Source of the DNA: Marinobacter vulgaris
GTDB taxonomy: Bacteria > Pseudomonadota > Gammaproteobacteria > Pseudomonadales > Oleiphilaceae
Assembly (NCBI RefSeq): GCF_003344045.1
Contig: NZ_QFWX01000001.1
Location: 434,001 to 498,000 of the forward strand
Length of the DNA stretch: 64,000 nucleotides
Direction: 5' to 3'
Shown here: piece by piece, positions 31,201-38,614 of the stretch
How positions within the stretch are numbered: the stretch's first letter is position 1
Layout of the letters: each line of letters begins with the position of its first letter
Program-made: the position numbers and the translations under genes
Notes under the pieces: model-generated
Told to the model about the DNA's origin: nothing
Database searches by the model: none
Seen by the model: the letters and a program-made list of their open reading frames with translations, nothing else

Positions 31201-31324
31201 CATGGCCTGGGCCATCATATCGGGGTTGCTGGCCTCCACGGTGCTGACGCTGCTGGTCGTGCCGTCGGTGTGCACGCGTGTCATCCGCTGCAAGGTGGCT
31301 GAACCGGAGAACGCACCGGCCTAG
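28295..31324 (+). CDS. RND-family inner-membrane efflux pump
   Basis: Proton-driven exporter of 1009 residues with the RND layout of two repeats, each with a membrane segment, a large periplasmic loop and a membrane bundle. The fourth-helix motif reads GILIDNAIVIVES, with Asn where AcrB has the second Asp of its proton-relay pair; the same Asp-Asn form is found in some RND pumps such as TriC. The C-terminal repeat has GIVVNNAIVLLDVMDRQ. It is translationally coupled to the fusion protein and converges with astE, three bases apart. Substrates are unknown. Confidence 0.93.
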   Translation: MSVRLLNFQRLLGMVVTMLCLLGIAAYSTMPRQEDPSFPYRAGLITVNYPGASAEALERLVLQPLSDELRQVEEVDFVQATARTGVAVFRVRLNDTIYDTDSAWDRVRQAMDSARLEFPDDVGQMVLDDRMIDIPAIILAVGGSSSVTELSDVAERLKQNLADIPGVSRIELDGDVDEQITLALDDAALYRLGISPARILDTLARRNQTTPGGFIVADGRRLSVLPNSEFTSVDAIRATPIELPDGSQVPLAAAAEVWRGPAEPRQPEAWYDGERVVLVSMIMEEGSTDAIRFGERLRERLSTVREEFAPYQIREMFFQPDKVEERLDNLAWSLVLSVIIIVAVVFTGMGIRMGILVASILPMVALISIGLYDLGGGVLHQIAVIGMVISLGILIDNAIVIVESIQGYLDDGMRRLDALKQSVRELAGPLGASTGTTIAAFMPLLLSKGGTADFTRGVPVMIMLTLSVSYLLAISAVPLLAARFLKPRKVNAREDRLVGLSRFLGSLVARRPGTLILAGAALVLFSLSLTPFMKQQFFPNADRPQVIVELYMPEGTDQQRTSQVAADLERAIRARPEAVKVHRFTGFTGPSFYYNLRREPQAPNRGRIVVATPTLEDTTGLVEWIREYVGQEMPELQVTAGILGQGPPRAAPVELRVYHANDETRARAVEQLFSALRNVEGTVDVRHDLDIGIPSIAINVDDASAARFGLNRSDVAQSLYGQSFGVVAEQYRQEDDPIPLVLRSREGTSLSLPRLLSVNIYNDQGDAVPLSAIASVETSWQSAALYQRNGTRMNTVWSNLHAGYSFSQALEGLDAALDDNPLPAGTRLEMGGDAEGSGDANNALLTTAPIGVLLLLFFLLIQFNSFRRVGIILLTVPLATVGIFPGLVLSGSPFGFQSLLGVIALVGIVVNNAIVLLDVMDRQLEQGDAIRDAVRKAVEQRTRPILLTTGTTVAGLLPLAFSSSTLWPPMAWAIISGLLASTVLTLLVVPSVCTRVIRCKVAEPENAPA

Positions 31325-31327
31325 TGG

Positions 31328-32365
31328 CTAGCGGTGGCGGTGCTTCACCATCAGCCCCACTCGGTGGCCAACGGGCACGTGACGGTTGGGGAAGACAATG
31401 CCTTCGGGCTCGTCGCCCACCCTGTAGCAGGTGGTGTCATCCTCCCATATCACCGTGCCGGGGTCATACATGGTGAAGTTGGCCACATCGTCGGGCACAT
31501 GAAAGCGGAAGCTGTCGCCGGTATTCAGGATCTCGTGAACCACTTCAAACACCGTTATCGGTTTCGCGGCCTTGCCAGGGTCCGGTGGCGGCTCGCCTTT
31601 CATCCGCCGCCTCAGGGCGTTGCTGATGGCGGTGAAACGGCCAAGGTCGTTGTGCCCGAAAGGGTGGACCTTGCCAAGCTCCACGGTAAAGCTTTCTGCA
31701 CCCAGTGCGGTTGAGGAAAACGAGGCAAAAGTGGTGCCCTCACGGTGCTGCATCAGCAGGGTATCCACCCCGGCCTCCAGCAGGAAATCAACCTGAGCCC
31801 GGGGCACATCCCGCCCTTCAATAAACGGATAAAGCGCAAATTTCTCCCTCAGGGAAGGGCGGATGGCGGTATGCAGGTCGTAGTGGCAGAGGTTGGCGGG
31901 ATGCTTCGAGGCAAAGGCCTCACAGGCCCGTTCAAGCTTCCATGCCCGCTCCGCTTCGGCAAGCTCACGGTATTCGGGGTTGCGATGGGCGCCGCCAAAC
32001 AGCCGGTTGAGATTGGCCTCGATAAAGCGCTTACCGGCATCCATCGCCTGCGGATTGCCCAGTATCAGCAGCATCGGGCAGGCCAGTCGCCACTGGCCGT
32101 CGAGCAGTTCATTGAGCAGGCTGTTCAGGACTTCAATGGGCGCGGTTTCATTGCCATGAATACCGGCGGAAACAATCAGCGACTCATTATTGGGATTGGC
32201 GCACCCGGTCGGGGGCTCCAGGTAAAGCAGTCCGGAATCCTGGAGCTGCAGCCCGGTCCCATCGCCAAGCACAACGACTTTCTCTGAAGACGCATGCTCG
32301 GCGGTCGACAGGGTATGAGAGAGCCAGTCGCGACCGCGACCAAAAACCAGTTCTCGAACCGTCAT
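31328..32365 (-). CDS. astE: Succinylglutamate desuccinylase
   Basis: Zinc hydrolase that cleaves succinylglutamate to glutamate and succinate, the last AST step. The 345-residue product has the zinc ligands in SAGIHGNETAPIEVL and CHYDLHTAIR, and the catalytic glutamate region FTVELGKVHPFG, as in the AstE/aspartoacylase family. It is not in the plus-strand ast operon. It lies 33 bp after aotM and so probably shares the aot transcript, tying uptake to the final catabolic step. Confidence 0.95.
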   Translation of the reverse strand: MTVRELVFGRGRDWLSHTLSTAEHASSEKVVVLGDGTGLQLQDSGLLYLEPPTGCANPNNESLIVSAGIHGNETAPIEVLNSLLNELLDGQWRLACPMLLILGNPQAMDAGKRFIEANLNRLFGGAHRNPEYRELAEAERAWKLERACEAFASKHPANLCHYDLHTAIRPSLREKFALYPFIEGRDVPRAQVDFLLEAGVDTLLMQHREGTTFASFSSTALGAESFTVELGKVHPFGHNDLGRFTAISNALRRRMKGEPPPDPGKAAKPITVFEVVHEILNTGDSFRFHVPDDVANFTMYDPGTVIWEDDTTCYRVGDEPEGIVFPNRHVPVGHRVGLMVKHRHR

Positions 32366-32398
32366 GGGACTCCCCGCTTCCCTCAGCCAATGTCAGGA

Positions 32399-33121
32399 TC
32401 AGCCACTCACCGGCCGCTGATGCTGTAACAGATAGTTTTCCAGTTTGCGGAATGCAAACACCAGCATGAACGTCAGCGCCATGTAGATCAGCGCCACAAA
32501 GATAAACGCATCAAACGGTGCGTAGAACCGGGAATAGATGTTACGCGCCGCGCCGGTCAGGTCCACCAGGGTCACCACGCTGGCAATCGCACTGGCGTGA
32601 AGCATGAAAATGACCTCGTTGGAGTAGGCCTGTACCGCGCGCCTGGCGGCGCTCGGCAGTATGATGCGGCGCATGCGCAGTGCCCAGCTCATGCCGTAGG
32701 CTTTTGCCGCCTCAATCTCGCCACTGGGCGTGGCCACAATGGCGCCACGGATGATTTCCGTGGTGTAGGCGGCGGTGTTCAGGGTAAACGCCAGCAGGGC
32801 AGGGTAAAAGGCTCCCCGAAAGATTTCCCACCAGAACGTCTGCTGGATGCCCTCGATCTGGGCGAGCCCGTAGTAAATAATGTAGAGCTGGATCAGCAGC
32901 GGCGTGCCCCGGAAAATATAGGTGTAGAACCAGACCGGAGCATTGATCAGCGGGTTTTTCGAGGTGCGCAGGATCGCCAGCGGAACGGCCAGGACCAGAC
33001 CCAACACCAGCGACAGGAAGACCAGTTGAACCGTGGTAACCAGCCCGCCCCAGTATTCCATGATGGTCGATGCGGTAAAGATGTCGTTCTGGCTCAGCAG
33101 CTCAGCGAGAAACTCGGGCAT
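32399..33121 (-). CDS. aotM: Arginine/ornithine ABC transporter permease AotM
   Basis: Inner-membrane permease of a polar amino acid importer (HisM family), 240 residues. It has hydrophobic segments and the conserved cytoplasmic loop EIEAAKAYGMSWALRMRRII that contacts the ATPase. RGTPLLIQLYIIYYGL is typical of amino acid ABC permeases. It follows aotQ by three bases. Assignment to arginine/ornithine rests on the neighbouring astE and the gene order known from Pseudomonas aot loci. Confidence 0.92.
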   Translation of the reverse strand: MPEFLAELLSQNDIFTASTIMEYWGGLVTTVQLVFLSLVLGLVLAVPLAILRTSKNPLINAPVWFYTYIFRGTPLLIQLYIIYYGLAQIEGIQQTFWWEIFRGAFYPALLAFTLNTAAYTTEIIRGAIVATPSGEIEAAKAYGMSWALRMRRIILPSAARRAVQAYSNEVIFMLHASAIASVVTLVDLTGAARNIYSRFYAPFDAFIFVALIYMALTFMLVFAFRKLENYLLQHQRPVSG

Positions 33122-33124
33122 GGT

Positions 33125-33829
33125 TCAGCTCCCCTGTACCACGCCAACATTGGCGCGCTTGGTGAGCCACTTGATAAACAGCTCGGAAATGGCCGTCAGG
33201 CTGAGGTAAACAAACGCCACCGGAATGAAGAAATGGAACGGCATGCGTTCGGCCTTGGCGGCCTCTTCGGCCACCCGAACCATATCGGTCAGGCCGATGA
33301 TGGAAACCAGTGCGGTGGTTTTCAGCAGCACCTGCCAGTTATTGCCGAGGCCGGGCAGCGCATGGCGCAGCATCTGCGGCAGTATGATCCGGTGGAACGT
33401 GCGCCAGCGGCTGAAGCCGTAAGCGCGGGCGGCTTCAATCTGGCCGCTGTCGACAGCCAGGAAGGCGCCCCGAAAGGTTTCCGCCATGTAGGCGCCAAAG
33501 ATCAGGCCAATGGTAAGAACGCCGGCGATAAACGGGTCGAACTGGAAGAAAAAGTCCACGCCGTAGGCGTCGTAAAGATAATCAGACAGGTTGTTAACGG
33601 CAACCTGGCCACCGTAGTAAAACAGCAGCATCATAACCAGATCCGGTACGCCCCGGATCAGGGTGGTGTAGGTGGTGGCTATTGCAATGGCTACGCGACT
33701 TTTGGACAGTTTGGCAGAGGCGCCAATCAGGCCGAGCGCCAAAGACAGGGCAAGGGAAAGGAGAGCCAGCTCAATGGTGACCACTGCGCCATCCAGCAGG
33801 GCCGGGCCGTAGCCTTTCAGGTCGATCAT
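33125..33829 (-). CDS. aotQ: Arginine/ornithine ABC transporter permease AotQ
   Basis: Second permease (HisQ family), 234 residues, with LIRGVPDLVMMLLFYYGGQ and the ATPase-contact loop QIEAARAYGFSRWRTFHRII. It forms a heterodimer with AotM in the inner membrane. It follows the binding-protein gene aotJ after a 51-bp gap that contains a ten-base-pair hairpin. Confidence 0.92.
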   Translation of the reverse strand: MIDLKGYGPALLDGAVVTIELALLSLALSLALGLIGASAKLSKSRVAIAIATTYTTLIRGVPDLVMMLLFYYGGQVAVNNLSDYLYDAYGVDFFFQFDPFIAGVLTIGLIFGAYMAETFRGAFLAVDSGQIEAARAYGFSRWRTFHRIILPQMLRHALPGLGNNWQVLLKTTALVSIIGLTDMVRVAEEAAKAERMPFHFFIPVAFVYLSLTAISELFIKWLTKRANVGVVQGS

Positions 33830-33846
33830 GGAAGCATCCGGTGAGC

Positions 33847-33871
33847 AGGGGCAGCCAAAAAGGCTGCCCCT
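33847..33871 (-). terminator. Intercistronic hairpin between aotJ and aotQ
   Basis: Arms AGGGGCAGCC (33847-33856) and GGCTGCCCCT (33862-33871) pair perfectly around a five-base loop, which reads as T on the minus strand. No T-run follows the stem. It is more likely an mRNA-protecting or attenuating hairpin than a full terminator, and would favour aotJ expression over aotQ and aotM. Confidence 0.65.
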
Positions 33872-33880
33872 AGGCCAGTT

Positions 33881-34633
33881 TTACATCTTGATGTCGTAGG
33901 CGAAGTACTTTTCCATGATGGCGTCGTAGGTGCCATCTTCCTTCAGTGTGGCGAGGGCCGCGTTTACTTCCTCGGCCAGGTCCTCATCGCGCTTGCGCAT
34001 GGCAACGCCGACACCCTGGCCAAGCTTGACCGGCTCACCCACTTCCTTGAAACCTTCCTTGCTCAGGATGGTCTGCTCACCTACCGGGTAGTCCACAAAG
34101 ACCACGTCGAGGCGCTGGCCTTCCAGGTCAAGAACCATGTCGTCAGCGGTGGTGTAGCGTTTGATATTAACAATGCCGCCCATCTCCTCGGTTACATGGG
34201 TGTCCATGGTGGTGCCGCGCTGCACGCCAACGGTCTTTCCTTCCATGGCATCCATGTCGGTCACATCGGTGTCGAAGCCTTCACGTGCGAACCAGCCACC
34301 CGGAGTGTTGTAGTAAGGCTCGGAGAACAGTACCCGCTCCGCACGCTCGGGGGTGATGGACATGGACGACATGATCAGGTCGAACTTGCGGGCCAACAGG
34401 CCCGGAATCATGCCGTCCCACGCCTGGATGACAAACTCGCAGTTGGCGTTCATCTCTTCACACATGGCTTCGGCCAGTTCCACTTCGAAACCGGTCAGTT
34501 CGCCGTCATCATCCTTGTATTCGAAAGGCGCGTAGGGAACGTCGAATGCAATGCGCAGATCGCGTTCCTGAGCCTGAGCGACACCTGCCATCATGGACAG
34601 GGCTACGCTTGCTGCAACAATCAGTTTTTTCAT
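33881..34633 (-). CDS. aotJ: Periplasmic arginine/ornithine-binding protein
   Basis: Type II solute-binding protein (LAO/ArgT/HisJ family), 250 residues, with signal peptide KKLIVAASVALSMMAGVAQA. The mature part has RIAFDVPYAPFEYKDDDGEL, WDGMIPGLLARKFDLIMSSM followed by SITPERAERVLFS, and the hinge region VGVQRGTTMDTHV. It captures basic amino acids and feeds AotQM. A cluster with aotP, aotQ, aotM and astE supports arginine or ornithine as ligand. Confidence 0.93.
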   Translation of the reverse strand: MKKLIVAASVALSMMAGVAQAQERDLRIAFDVPYAPFEYKDDDGELTGFEVELAEAMCEEMNANCEFVIQAWDGMIPGLLARKFDLIMSSMSITPERAERVLFSEPYYNTPGGWFAREGFDTDVTDMDAMEGKTVGVQRGTTMDTHVTEEMGGIVNIKRYTTADDMVLDLEGQRLDVVFVDYPVGEQTILSKEGFKEVGEPVKLGQGVGVAMRKRDEDLAEEVNAALATLKEDGTYDAIMEKYFAYDIKM

Positions 34634-34720
34634 GAGTCACTTCTCCAGTCGTTATGTGCCTTGTGGGCTTTATTATCGGCAGTGGTCTGCCTTATTGCTG
34701 ATTTCAAGATAGCACGCACA

Positions 34721-35491
34721 TCAGAAGTTGGGGGCCAGAAACTGCCTCATCCGTTCCGAGTCCGGATTGTCAAAGACCTTGTCCGGCGTGCCCTGCTCCT
34801 CAATCACGCCCTGATGCAAGAACAGGACCTGGGACGACACATCCCTGGCAAAAGACATCTCGTGGGTGACCACGATCATGGTTCTGCCTTCCTCCGCCAG
34901 GCTCTGCATCACTCGTAACACTTCTCCTACCAGCTCGGGATCCAACGCCGACGTCGGCTCGTCAAACAGCATGACCTCCGGCTCCATCGCCAGGGCCCGG
35001 GCGATGGCGGCCCGCTGCTGCTGTCCGCCGGACATCTGGGCGGGGTAGTAGTCCTTGCGCTCATAGATGCCAACCTTGTTCAGGTAGGCTTCCGCTCTCT
35101 CGATCGCTTCCTTTTTGGGGACCTTGAGCACGTGCACCGGTGCTTCAATAATGTTCTCAAGAACCGTCATATGGGACCAGAGATTGAAACTCTGGAACAC
35201 CATGGAAAGCCGGGCGCGTATCAGCTCAACCTGTTTGTTGTCCGCCGGAATACGCTCGCCCTTGCGGTTGGTTGTGAACCGGATCGGGTCGCCGTGCACG
35301 ATAATGTCGCCGGAAGTGGGTGTTTCCAACAGGTTGATGCAGCGCAAAAACGTACTCTTGCCGGAGCCGGAGCTGCCGATCATGGATATGACATCACCTT
35401 TCCTGGTTTCCAGCGAAATACCCTTGAGTACCTCCAACTGGTCAAAGGTCTTGCAAATATCCCTGCAGATCAGAGGCGCTGTTTCCGCCAT
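34721..35491 (-). CDS. aotP: Arginine/ornithine ABC transporter ATP-binding protein
   Basis: Cytoplasmic ATPase of the importer (HisP family), 256 residues. Walker A is GSSGSGKST, the signature is [16 protein letters not shown], and Walker B is [13 protein letters not shown]. The ATG at 35491 is chosen over the upstream in-frame start because AGGAG precedes it at six bases. It is the first gene of aotPJQM-astE, and 131 bp separate the open frame from the gntR stop. Confidence 0.95.
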   Translation of the reverse strand: MAETAPLICRDICKTFDQLEVLKGISLETRKGDVISMIGSSGSGKSTFLRCINLLETPTSGDIIVHGDPIRFTTNRKGERIPADNKQVELIRARLSMVFQSFNLWSHMTVLENIIEAPVHVLKVPKKEAIERAEAYLNKVGIYERKDYYPAQMSGGQQQRAAIARALAMEPEVMLFDEPTSALDPELVGEVLRVMQSLAEEGRTMIVVTHEMSFARDVSSQVLFLHQGVIEEQGTPDKVFDNPDSERMRQFLAPNF

Positions 35492-35649
35492 AGATGACTC
35501 CTGAGGCTGTCTGAACAAAGGCGCAAGTTTTACGGACAGTGGCCAGCAAAATCAATACCCGCCCGGCAGGAAACCGCCTTCACTGCCGATCCGCCGGTTA
35601 ATTGTGGATGAATGAGTATTTGACGCAAGTTTTTTGCCGATTAAGGGTT

Positions 35650-36399
35650 TTATGGTGAGGTAGCGACCGATGCAGGACCGTTGAACGGTTCGCGGATAAT
35701 GGCGGTACCCTGCTGCTCAATGCCCCGCATTGCATCACTGACAAAACGCACATGGGACATCGCAATGCGCCTGGCCGCCTCGGGGTTTTTTGCCATCACC
35801 GCCTGGTAGATGCGTTTGTGTTGGCGGGAGATCTTGTTGCGCATTTCCTCCCGCGGATTCAGGTTGGCCACCGATGCCTGGACGGTCAACAACATGAGGT
35901 TCTTGAGGCCGTTCAGCACGTGTACCAGCACTGGATTGTGGGAAGCCTCCACAATAGCCTGATGAAAGTTATGGTCCGGCCTGGCATTGGTAAGCGGGTC
36001 AGTCTGTTCCAGTGCTGTATAGGCTTTGGTGATGCGATGAAGGTCCAGAGTGGTGGCGCGTTTTGCTGCAAGGTAAGCGGCCTGCCCTTCAAGCTGTTCC
36101 CGTACTTCCAATAGATCAAAGAGCGTTCTCGGGTGGCCCTCAAAAAGGAGCATCAGCGGGCTCTGCGGGTCCAGGTCGTCAGTTCGGGGCAACATGCTGG
36201 CCACAAACGAACCCTTGCCATGCCGGGTTTCAATAACACCGCGGCCCTGAAGTTCGTGGAGGGCCTCTCGAATCACTGCGCGGGAGACTCCCAATCGTGT
36301 TGCCAGTTGCCGCTCAGAAGGTATTTTCTGCTCCGGAGCCAGCCCGCCATCAAGAATAAGGCGTTCCAGCCGGTATGAAATTTCCTGGGAGATTGCCAT
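35650..36399 (-). CDS. GntR-family regulator, FadR/FCD subfamily (GlcC/LldR/PdhR-like)
   Basis: The 249-residue product has an N-terminal winged helix (PSERQLATRLGVSRAVIREA, then LHELQGRGVIETRHGKGSF) and an all-helical FCD domain with metal-site-like residues in DHNFHQAIVEASHN and in AMSHVRFVSDAM. Such regulators sense small carboxylates. It is divergent from a TRAP transporter and glycolate oxidase genes, so glycolate or a related hydroxy acid is the likely signal. The ATG at 36399 is used because the frame upstream runs through the regulatory gap. Two TGGT-N3-ACCA sites lie in that gap. Confidence 0.9.
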   Translation of the reverse strand: MAISQEISYRLERLILDGGLAPEQKIPSERQLATRLGVSRAVIREALHELQGRGVIETRHGKGSFVASMLPRTDDLDPQSPLMLLFEGHPRTLFDLLEVREQLEGQAAYLAAKRATTLDLHRITKAYTALEQTDPLTNARPDHNFHQAIVEASHNPVLVHVLNGLKNLMLLTVQASVANLNPREEMRNKISRQHKRIYQAVMAKNPEAARRIAMSHVRFVSDAMRGIEQQGTAIIREPFNGPASVATSP

Positions 36400-36419
36400 T
36401 TTGATGCCTGTGTACTGTG

Positions 36420-36430
36420 TGGTCTGACCA
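36420..36430. promoter_or_regulatory. GntR operator candidate TGGTCTGACCA
   Basis: A perfect TGGT-N3-ACCA site lies 20 bases upstream of the gntR start. This position suits autorepression. Confidence 0.6.
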
Positions 36431-36533
36431 GTAGTGGTTCTGATTGTTGTCGATTCTTCGGCAACCGATATGGGTCCGCGCCCTCTAAATATGGCTGATT
36501 CAGAGTATTTCGTCCATTTTTTGTACTTCAAAA

Positions 36534-36548
36534 ACTGGTATGACCAGT
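36534..36548. promoter_or_regulatory. GntR operator candidate ACTGGTATGACCAGT
   Basis: A perfect 15-bp palindrome of the same class as 36420-36430 and of equal format to 6703-6717. It lies 44 bases upstream of a TATAAT element that probably belongs to the TRAP-glc promoter, so it would be centred near -63. Confidence 0.65.
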
Positions 36549-36591
36549 GGCTCCCGGGCTGGACTAAACCGGCTAAGGCTACGAGTATCAG

Positions 36592-36597
36592 TATAAT
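36592..36597 (+). promoter_or_regulatory. Perfect -10 element for the TRAP/glc operon
   Basis: TATAAT occurs 72 bases before the dctP start codon. No good -35 element is at the right spacing, which would fit a promoter that needs an activator. Confidence 0.45.
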
Positions 36598-36669
36598 GTC
36601 GGCCTGCGCCGGCGTTGCTGTGACGCTCATAACAACAAAGCCAACGGAAAAAGCCACGGAGATGTTTCG

Positions 36670-37806
36670 ATGGATTCCAACAATAACATCCGTAATAAAA
36701 GTGATACTGGCGAGGGTCAACCTCGCAGAAGCTTTCTCAAAGCTGCAGCTTTAGGTGCGGCCTTTGCCGGCGCTATGCTGATGGGTGCCGGCCAGGCCCA
36801 TGCTGCAACAACCTGGAAGATCCAGTCCGTTTGGGACGCGGGCACGGTCGGCTACGACCTGTTCGAGGACTGGTGCAATGGTATGGAAGAGAAATCCGGC
36901 GGTGAACTGATCTTCAAGTGTTTCCCCGCCAAGGCTGTCGCCGCCGATAACAATTCCCTGTTCGATTCGGTTCGCAGCGGCGTACTGCAGGGCATGAATC
37001 CGTTCACCCTGTACTGGTCCGGCAAGATTCCCGCGTCAGTGTTCCTGTCTTCCTACCCAGCCGGTCCTGACCAGCCCCATCAGTGGGATATCATGTTCTA
37101 TTCCATGGGCATGCTGGAGAAGACCCGGGAAATCTACGAGAAGTTCGGGCTGTTCTACGTTGGCCCGATCCAGCACGATGCCAATATCATCCATTCCAAG
37201 GAGCCGGTAAACAGCCTCGATGACCTTAAAGGCCTGAAGCTGCGGGTTCCTGGTGGTATGGTTGCGGAGGTATTCCAGGCGTTCGGTGCCTCCACCGTGA
37301 GCCTGCCAGGCTCTGACATCTTCCCGGCCCTGGAAAAGGGCACCATCGACGCAGCCGACTATGTGGGCCCGGCGGTGAACTGGGAGCTGGGTTTCTCCCA
37401 GGTGACGGATTACATCCTGTTCGGACCTCCGGGCGTGATGTCCATCTACCAGCCGGTGGACCTGATGGATCTGACGGTGAACATGCGTGCCTGGAATGCT
37501 CTGGATCCGAAACTCCAGCAGCTTGTCGAGGATGAAGTCCGCATCTATTCCCAGAAGCACTACCTGACCATCCAGAAGCGCAACATCGAAGCCATGGAGA
37601 AGTTCAAGGACGCAGGGGATACCGTGAGCCGTCTGAGCCAGGAAGACGTGGATGAATGGCGCCGCAAAGCCATTCCGATCTGGTACAAGTGGGCGAACAA
37701 GGACGAGGATGCCCGTGCCATCTTCGATATCCAGATCGAGTACATGATGAACGAGACCGTCGGCTATATCGATGAGTCTGACCTCGAAGGTGTACCGGGC
37801 CGGTAG
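36670..37806 (+). CDS. dctP: TRAP transporter solute-binding protein with Tat signal
   Basis: Periplasmic binding protein of a TRAP importer, 378 residues. The N-terminus has a twin-arginine motif (RRSFLKAAALGAAFAG) ending AGQAHA before ATTWKIQSVWDAG, so it is probably exported folded. The mature part resembles the 2-oxo/2-hydroxy acid-binding group (TakP-like): FPAKAVAADNNSLFDSVRSG, LKGLKLRVPGGMVAEVFQA and ALEKGTIDAADYVGP. The adjacent glycolate oxidase genes suggest glycolate or lactate as ligand; this is inference. Confidence 0.9.
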   Translation: MDSNNNIRNKSDTGEGQPRRSFLKAAALGAAFAGAMLMGAGQAHAATTWKIQSVWDAGTVGYDLFEDWCNGMEEKSGGELIFKCFPAKAVAADNNSLFDSVRSGVLQGMNPFTLYWSGKIPASVFLSSYPAGPDQPHQWDIMFYSMGMLEKTREIYEKFGLFYVGPIQHDANIIHSKEPVNSLDDLKGLKLRVPGGMVAEVFQAFGASTVSLPGSDIFPALEKGTIDAADYVGPAVNWELGFSQVTDYILFGPPGVMSIYQPVDLMDLTVNMRAWNALDPKLQQLVEDEVRIYSQKHYLTIQKRNIEAMEKFKDAGDTVSRLSQEDVDEWRRKAIPIWYKWANKDEDARAIFDIQIEYMMNETVGYIDESDLEGVPGR

Positions 37807-37836
37807 CGCCTTGCTGAACTGATAAAATAAGAAACA

Positions 37837-37889
37837 GGGGGAAGGTCAGGGATGACTCCGGCAAGGGAGTCTCCCGCCTTCCCCGTTTT
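37837..37889 (+). terminator. Two-tier hairpin between dctP and dctQ
   Basis: Outer arms GGGGAAGG (37838-37845) and CCTTCCCC (37877-37884) enclose inner arms GGGA-T-GACTCC (37849-37859) and GGAGTC-TCCC (37866-37875). The structure is followed by GTTTT. It is well placed to attenuate transcription after the binding-protein gene. Confidence 0.75.
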
Positions 37890-37909
37890 GTGGCTGAGGA
37901 AGTAACAAC

Positions 37910-38614
37910 ATGTCTGATCTCGAAGGTTTCGGATTCGTAATGCCGCACTGGTTCTACTGGGGCTGGCTTGCGGTCATGCCACTGATCATGATGGCCTGGG
38001 ACAAATGGAGTAGTGGTCACGGAGGCGAGACTGTCGAACCGGAATTGACACCGGCGGAATTGCAGGCGGAAGAGGAGGATCCGCTGATCTATCTCCAGTT
38101 CGAGGGCAACTGGTTTACCAAAGTAGTGGACTGGATTTGTGACAAGTCCGGGCTGTTCGTGTCGTTCTGGACAATCAATGCCGTTGTGTTCTATTTCTAT
38201 GGAGTGGTGATGCGCTACCTCTTCAACATGCCGAGCATCTGGGTTCACGAAGCCAGCTTTCTGCTGCTTGGTATGCAATACATGTTGGCTGGCGCATTTG
38301 CCATGCTTCATGGTGCCCACGTGCGTGTAGATGTGATGTACAACATGCTGCCAGCACGAGGAAGAATTGGCCTGGATATCTTTACATCCATGTTCTTCTT
38401 CATTTTTGCCCTGATTCTGCTGGTTACCTCCTGGAGCTTTTTCCAGGATTCCTACGCCATGAACGAAACCACGGTTGAGACCTGGGGCATCCAGCACTGG
38501 CCGGCGAAAGGCATGATGGTGGTGGGTTCAGTTCTTCTCTTACTCGCAGGCACATCCAAGCTGATCAAGGATATTGTCCTGTTTGTCCGTCTTGGCCGGG
38601 AGCGCACCGCATGA
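37910..38614 (+). CDS. dctQ: TRAP transporter small permease subunit (DctQ), enlarged form
   Basis: Small membrane subunit of the TRAP importer, 234 residues, against about 170 for classic DctQ. It has an extra N-terminal helix (HWFYWGWLAVMPLIMMAWD) and an acidic linker before the usual four-helix core (VYYFYG-like region, then GMQYMLAGAFAMLHGAHVRV and DVMYNMLPARGRIGLD). Its stop overlaps the dctM start by four bases. The larger size goes with the larger DctM that follows. Confidence 0.88.
   Translation: MSDLEGFGFVMPHWFYWGWLAVMPLIMMAWDKWSSGHGGETVEPELTPAELQAEEEDPLIYLQFEGNWFTKVVDWICDKSGLFVSFWTINAVVFYFYGVVMRYLFNMPSIWVHEASFLLLGMQYMLAGAFAMLHGAHVRVDVMYNMLPARGRIGLDIFTSMFFFIFALILLVTSWSFFQDSYAMNETTVETWGIQHWPAKGMMVVGSVLLLLAGTSKLIKDIVLFVRLGRERTA

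Noticed and set aside
36400..36720. Extended N-terminus for the GntR regulator
   Set aside because: It would cover both operator candidates and part of the dctP start, and has no conserved sequence.
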